Notes under the pieces: generated by a model | Database searches by the model: none | Told to the model about the DNA's origin: nothing | What the model saw: only the letters and a program-made list of their open reading frames with translations | Made by a program: the position numbers and the translations under genes | NCBI GenBank assembly: GCA_012510695.1 | Contig: JAAZHN010000007.1 | Span: forward strand, 1 to 10,227 | DNA: 10,227 nt | Direction of reading: 5' to 3' | Source: Mollicutes bacterium | Lineage (GTDB): Bacteria; Bacillota_I; Bacilli_A; RF39; UBA660 | Shown: positions 8,073 through 10,227 of the stretch, in pieces | Numbering within the stretch: the first letter of the stretch is position 1 | Layout of the letters: every line of letters starts with the position of its first letter

Positions 8073-10227
8073 TATATCTCCCCAATATTTTTAACTCTAT
8101 TAATTATTATACCATATTTATCATTTTTTCTTGTTACTTTTCCAGAGATTATTAACATTCTATTTAAGTGGATACTATTAAGTAAATTAAAGCGATTAGG
8201 AAATAAAATAAATTCCATTGATCCTGTGTCATCAGAAGCAGTTATAAATGCCATATCTTCATTTTTCTTAGTTTTTATCTCTTTAATCTTTTCAACTATA
8301 ACAACGACATCAACAAACTTATCAAAGTTTTTTTCTTTTTCATTTAACTTCATATTTCCCTTTTTAAAATATTCATTAGTTGGATGATCACTTATGTAAA
8401 AACCACATAATTCTATTTCAGAGGCAAGTAGTTCACCAATTTCCATTTCTGGAACTTCTTCTATTAATGGCTTTTCTACCAATGATTCATCTAAATTGTG
8501 AGCAAGTTCTGCATAATCTAATAAAGAATCCAGATTAGTTAATAAAGTGTTTCGATTTAGATTAAAACTGCTAAGTAAACCCATTTTAATTAAATTAACT
8601 ATGATATCTTTTCCTAAATTATTTTCATAAGCATTATTCATAAACATGTATATATCATTATTTTCTTTACTTATGATCTTCATTATTATTTCATAAGTAT
8701 TTTTATCAATGCCTTTTATCAAAGTTAATGGTAAATAAATAAAACCATTATCAATATAAAATATATCTTTACTTTTAAATAAATCAAAATCTTTTACTTT
8801 AACATTTGCTGCCCTTAAATTATCTAAGAGTTCTTTTATCTTAGTAATACTACCTAAACTCATGTTTAGAAGCGTTGTATAAAACTCATTAGGATAATTA
8901 GCTTTAAGATACCCTAATTGATAACTAATAAGTGCATAAGAAACAGAATGAGCTTTATTAAATCCATAAGCTGCAAATTTTAAAATAAGTTCAAAAACTT
9001 TTTCTGCTAACTTTAAATCATAACCGTTTTTTAAACAACCAGAAATAAATCTATTTTTCTCTTTTTCTAAATATTCAAGATTTTTCTTACTAACCCCTTT
9101 TCTAACAATGTCACTTTCTGCTAGAGAATAACCAGCTAAAATACTTAGTATTTTCATAATCTGTTCTTGATAAACAATTATTCCATAAGTCTCTTTTAAA
9201 ATTGTTTCTAAATTTGGATGTAAATAATCAATTTTTACCCTACCTTGTTTACGATCAATAAATGTGTCAATATTTCCCATTGGTCCCGGACGATACAAAG
9301 CAACCGCTGCATATAAATCACTAAAAGAACTAGGCTTTAATTTTGTTAAAAATTTCTTCATACCCTCGGATTCAAATTGAAAAATAGATGCTGTATTACC
9401 ACTAGCAAATAATTCAAATGTTTTTTTATCATCAAGGGGAATATTATTAATATCTAAATCACTAATTAGCTTTAAACAATTACCAATTATTGTTAAATTA
9501 TTTAAAGCTAACAAGTCCATTTTAAGTAATCCATAATCTTCTAAATAATCCATTGTCACTCCTGTTAAGTAAGTTTCAGGAGTTTTATACATCGGGATTA
9601 AAGTGTTTAAATTATCAGCAGATATTACCATTCCTGCAGCATGTGTACTAATAAGTTTCTTTAAACCTTCTAGTTTTATCCCAACTGCATATACTCTTTT
9701 TAATTTGTCATTACTAGTAGTTAAATCTTTTATATGAGGATTATTATCATAATTTAATCTTAAATTATATTTAGAATTTATTTCTTTTAATAATTTATTG
9801 ATTAACTCATCACTAACCATAAATATTTTACCCAGATCTCTTATAACTTGTTTACTTCCTAAAGTACTAAAAGTAATAATTGAAGCAGATTTTGAAGAAC
9901 CATATTTATTTTCAATATAAGATTTTACTTCATCCCTGCGATGATCTTCAAAATCTAGGTCAATATCTGGCATCGAGATTCTTTCAACATTTAAAAATCT
10001 TTCAAATAACAAACCATATTTTAGAGGATCAATATTTGTTATTCCTAGTGAATAAGCAACCAAACTTGAAGCAGCACTTCCCCGGCCAGGACCAACTATA
10101 ATATTATTTTTCTTTGCATAAAAAACATAATCATAAACAATTAAAAAATAGGAGACAAAATCCATTCTTTTAATTATTTCTAATTCATAAATTAATCTTT
10201 CTTTATATTGATCTGATACCTTATCAT
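8072..10227 (-). CDS. dnaE: DNA polymerase III subunit alpha, DnaE type (5' part outside window)
   Basis: Replicative DNA polymerase of the C family. In low-GC Gram-positives DnaE works in the cytoplasm with PolC, extending RNA primers before hand-over. About 717 residues are visible. The frame is open to the right edge, and 20 codons upstream of the Met at 10165 continue a typical DnaE helix (YKERLIYELEIIKRM), so that Met is internal and the PHP domain lies outside the window. Numbering from that Met: GPGRGSAASS at 25-34; the catalytic palm motif PDIDLDF at 66-72; STHAAGMVIS at 173-182; the third acidic motif LLKMDLLAL with D217; YRPGPMG at 291-297; YGIIVYQEQIM at 327-337; and FNKAHSVSYA at 402-411. 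A C-terminal OB fold (about 615-697) follows YISDHP. The protein ends just after the OB fold, without the tau-binding tail of the E. coli enzyme. No QxxLF clamp motif is obvious between residues 540 and 585. The stop overlaps the next start by one base (TAATG). Confidence 0.96.
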   Translation of the reverse strand, partial: DKVSDQYKERLIYELEIIKRMDFVSYFLIVYDYVFYAKKNNIIVGPGRGSAASSLVAYSLGITNIDPLKYGLLFERFLNVERISMPDIDLDFEDHRRDEVKSYIENKYGSSKSASIITFSTLGSKQVIRDLGKIFMVSDELINKLLKEINSKYNLRLNYDNNPHIKDLTTSNDKLKRVYAVGIKLEGLKKLISTHAAGMVISADNLNTLIPMYKTPETYLTGVTMDYLEDYGLLKMDLLALNNLTIIGNCLKLISDLDINNIPLDDKKTFELFASGNTASIFQFESEGMKKFLTKLKPSSFSDLYAAVALYRPGPMGNIDTFIDRKQGRVKIDYLHPNLETILKETYGIIVYQEQIMKILSILAGYSLAESDIVRKGVSKKNLEYLEKEKNRFISGCLKNGYDLKLAEKVFELILKFAAYGFNKAHSVSYALISYQLGYLKANYPNEFYTTLLNMSLGSITKIKELLDNLRAANVKVKDFDLFKSKDIFYIDNGFIYLPLTLIKGIDKNTYEIIMKIISKENNDIYMFMNNAYENNLGKDIIVNLIKMGLLSSFNLNRNTLLTNLDSLLDYAELAHNLDESLVEKPLIEEVPEMEIGELLASEIELCGFYISDHPTNEYFKKGNMKLNEKEKNFDKFVDVVVIVEKIKEIKTKKNEDMAFITASDDTGSMEFILFPNRFNLLNSIHLNRMLIISGKVTRKNDKYGIIINRVKNIGEI
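8078..8083 (-). promoter_or_regulatory. Ribosome binding site of the serine hydrolase
   Basis: GGGGAG on the minus strand, five bases before the ATG at 8072 and inside the last codons of dnaE. It fixes the hydrolase start. Together with the TAATG stop/start junction it suggests translational coupling to dnaE. Confidence 0.8.

Noticed and set aside
9880..10101. Plus-strand open frame of 73 codons within dnaE
   Set aside because: It lies opposite the catalytic PDIDLDF region of dnaE. It is an antisense shadow.
10163..10165. Met at 10165 as the true start of a short DnaE
   Set aside because: The same frame stays open to the window edge, and those 20 upstream codons match the conserved DnaE helix before this position. 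The gene is cut by the window and not truncated.
233..10227. Mycoplasma-type genetic code with TGA read as Trp
   Set aside because: Trp codons in polA and polC are TGG, and the hydrolase gene ends at TGA, so the standard code fits.

Overview
The window is very AT-rich (roughly a quarter to 30% GC by eye) and almost entirely coding. All genes lie on the minus strand, so gene order is read from high to low coordinates. PolC-type replicative polymerase alongside DnaE, together with low GC, points to a Bacillota/Mollicutes-type bacterium. TGG encodes Trp and TGA is used as a stop, so this is the standard bacterial code and not the Mycoplasma/Spiroplasma code. The Lys/Asn/Ile-rich proteins suggest an uncultured AT-rich member of the Bacilli, such as an RF39-like or Erysipelotrichia-like lineage. 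That placement is an inference.

Layout in transcription order: the C-terminal two thirds of dnaE (from the right edge to 8072); a membrane-anchored serine hydrolase with a class A beta-lactamase-like fold (8072-7080); polC (7077-2791); polA (2776-233); and the start of an unrecognised membrane protein (258 to the left edge). The junctions are a 1-nt overlap, a 2-nt gap, a 14-nt gap and a 26-nt overlap. I see no room for a terminator or a conventional intergenic promoter. The five genes look like part of one long operon that extends past both edges. There is no gene-free stretch over 300 bases, and I found no RNA gene, mobile element, CRISPR array or clear repeat.

The three polymerases cover successive steps of lagging-strand synthesis as known from Bacillus subtilis: DnaE extends RNA primers, PolC does processive proofread synthesis at the clamp, and PolA removes primers and fills gaps. 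Having all three together is unusual compared with the scattered loci of model Bacilli. The odd member is the serine hydrolase, a predicted extracytoplasmic enzyme of the penicillin-recognising type fitted tightly between dnaE and polC. I see no evidence of a wholly new system here. The most interesting points are this gene arrangement, the hydrolase without a beta-lactamase general-base motif, and substitutions in conserved polymerase motifs of PolA.
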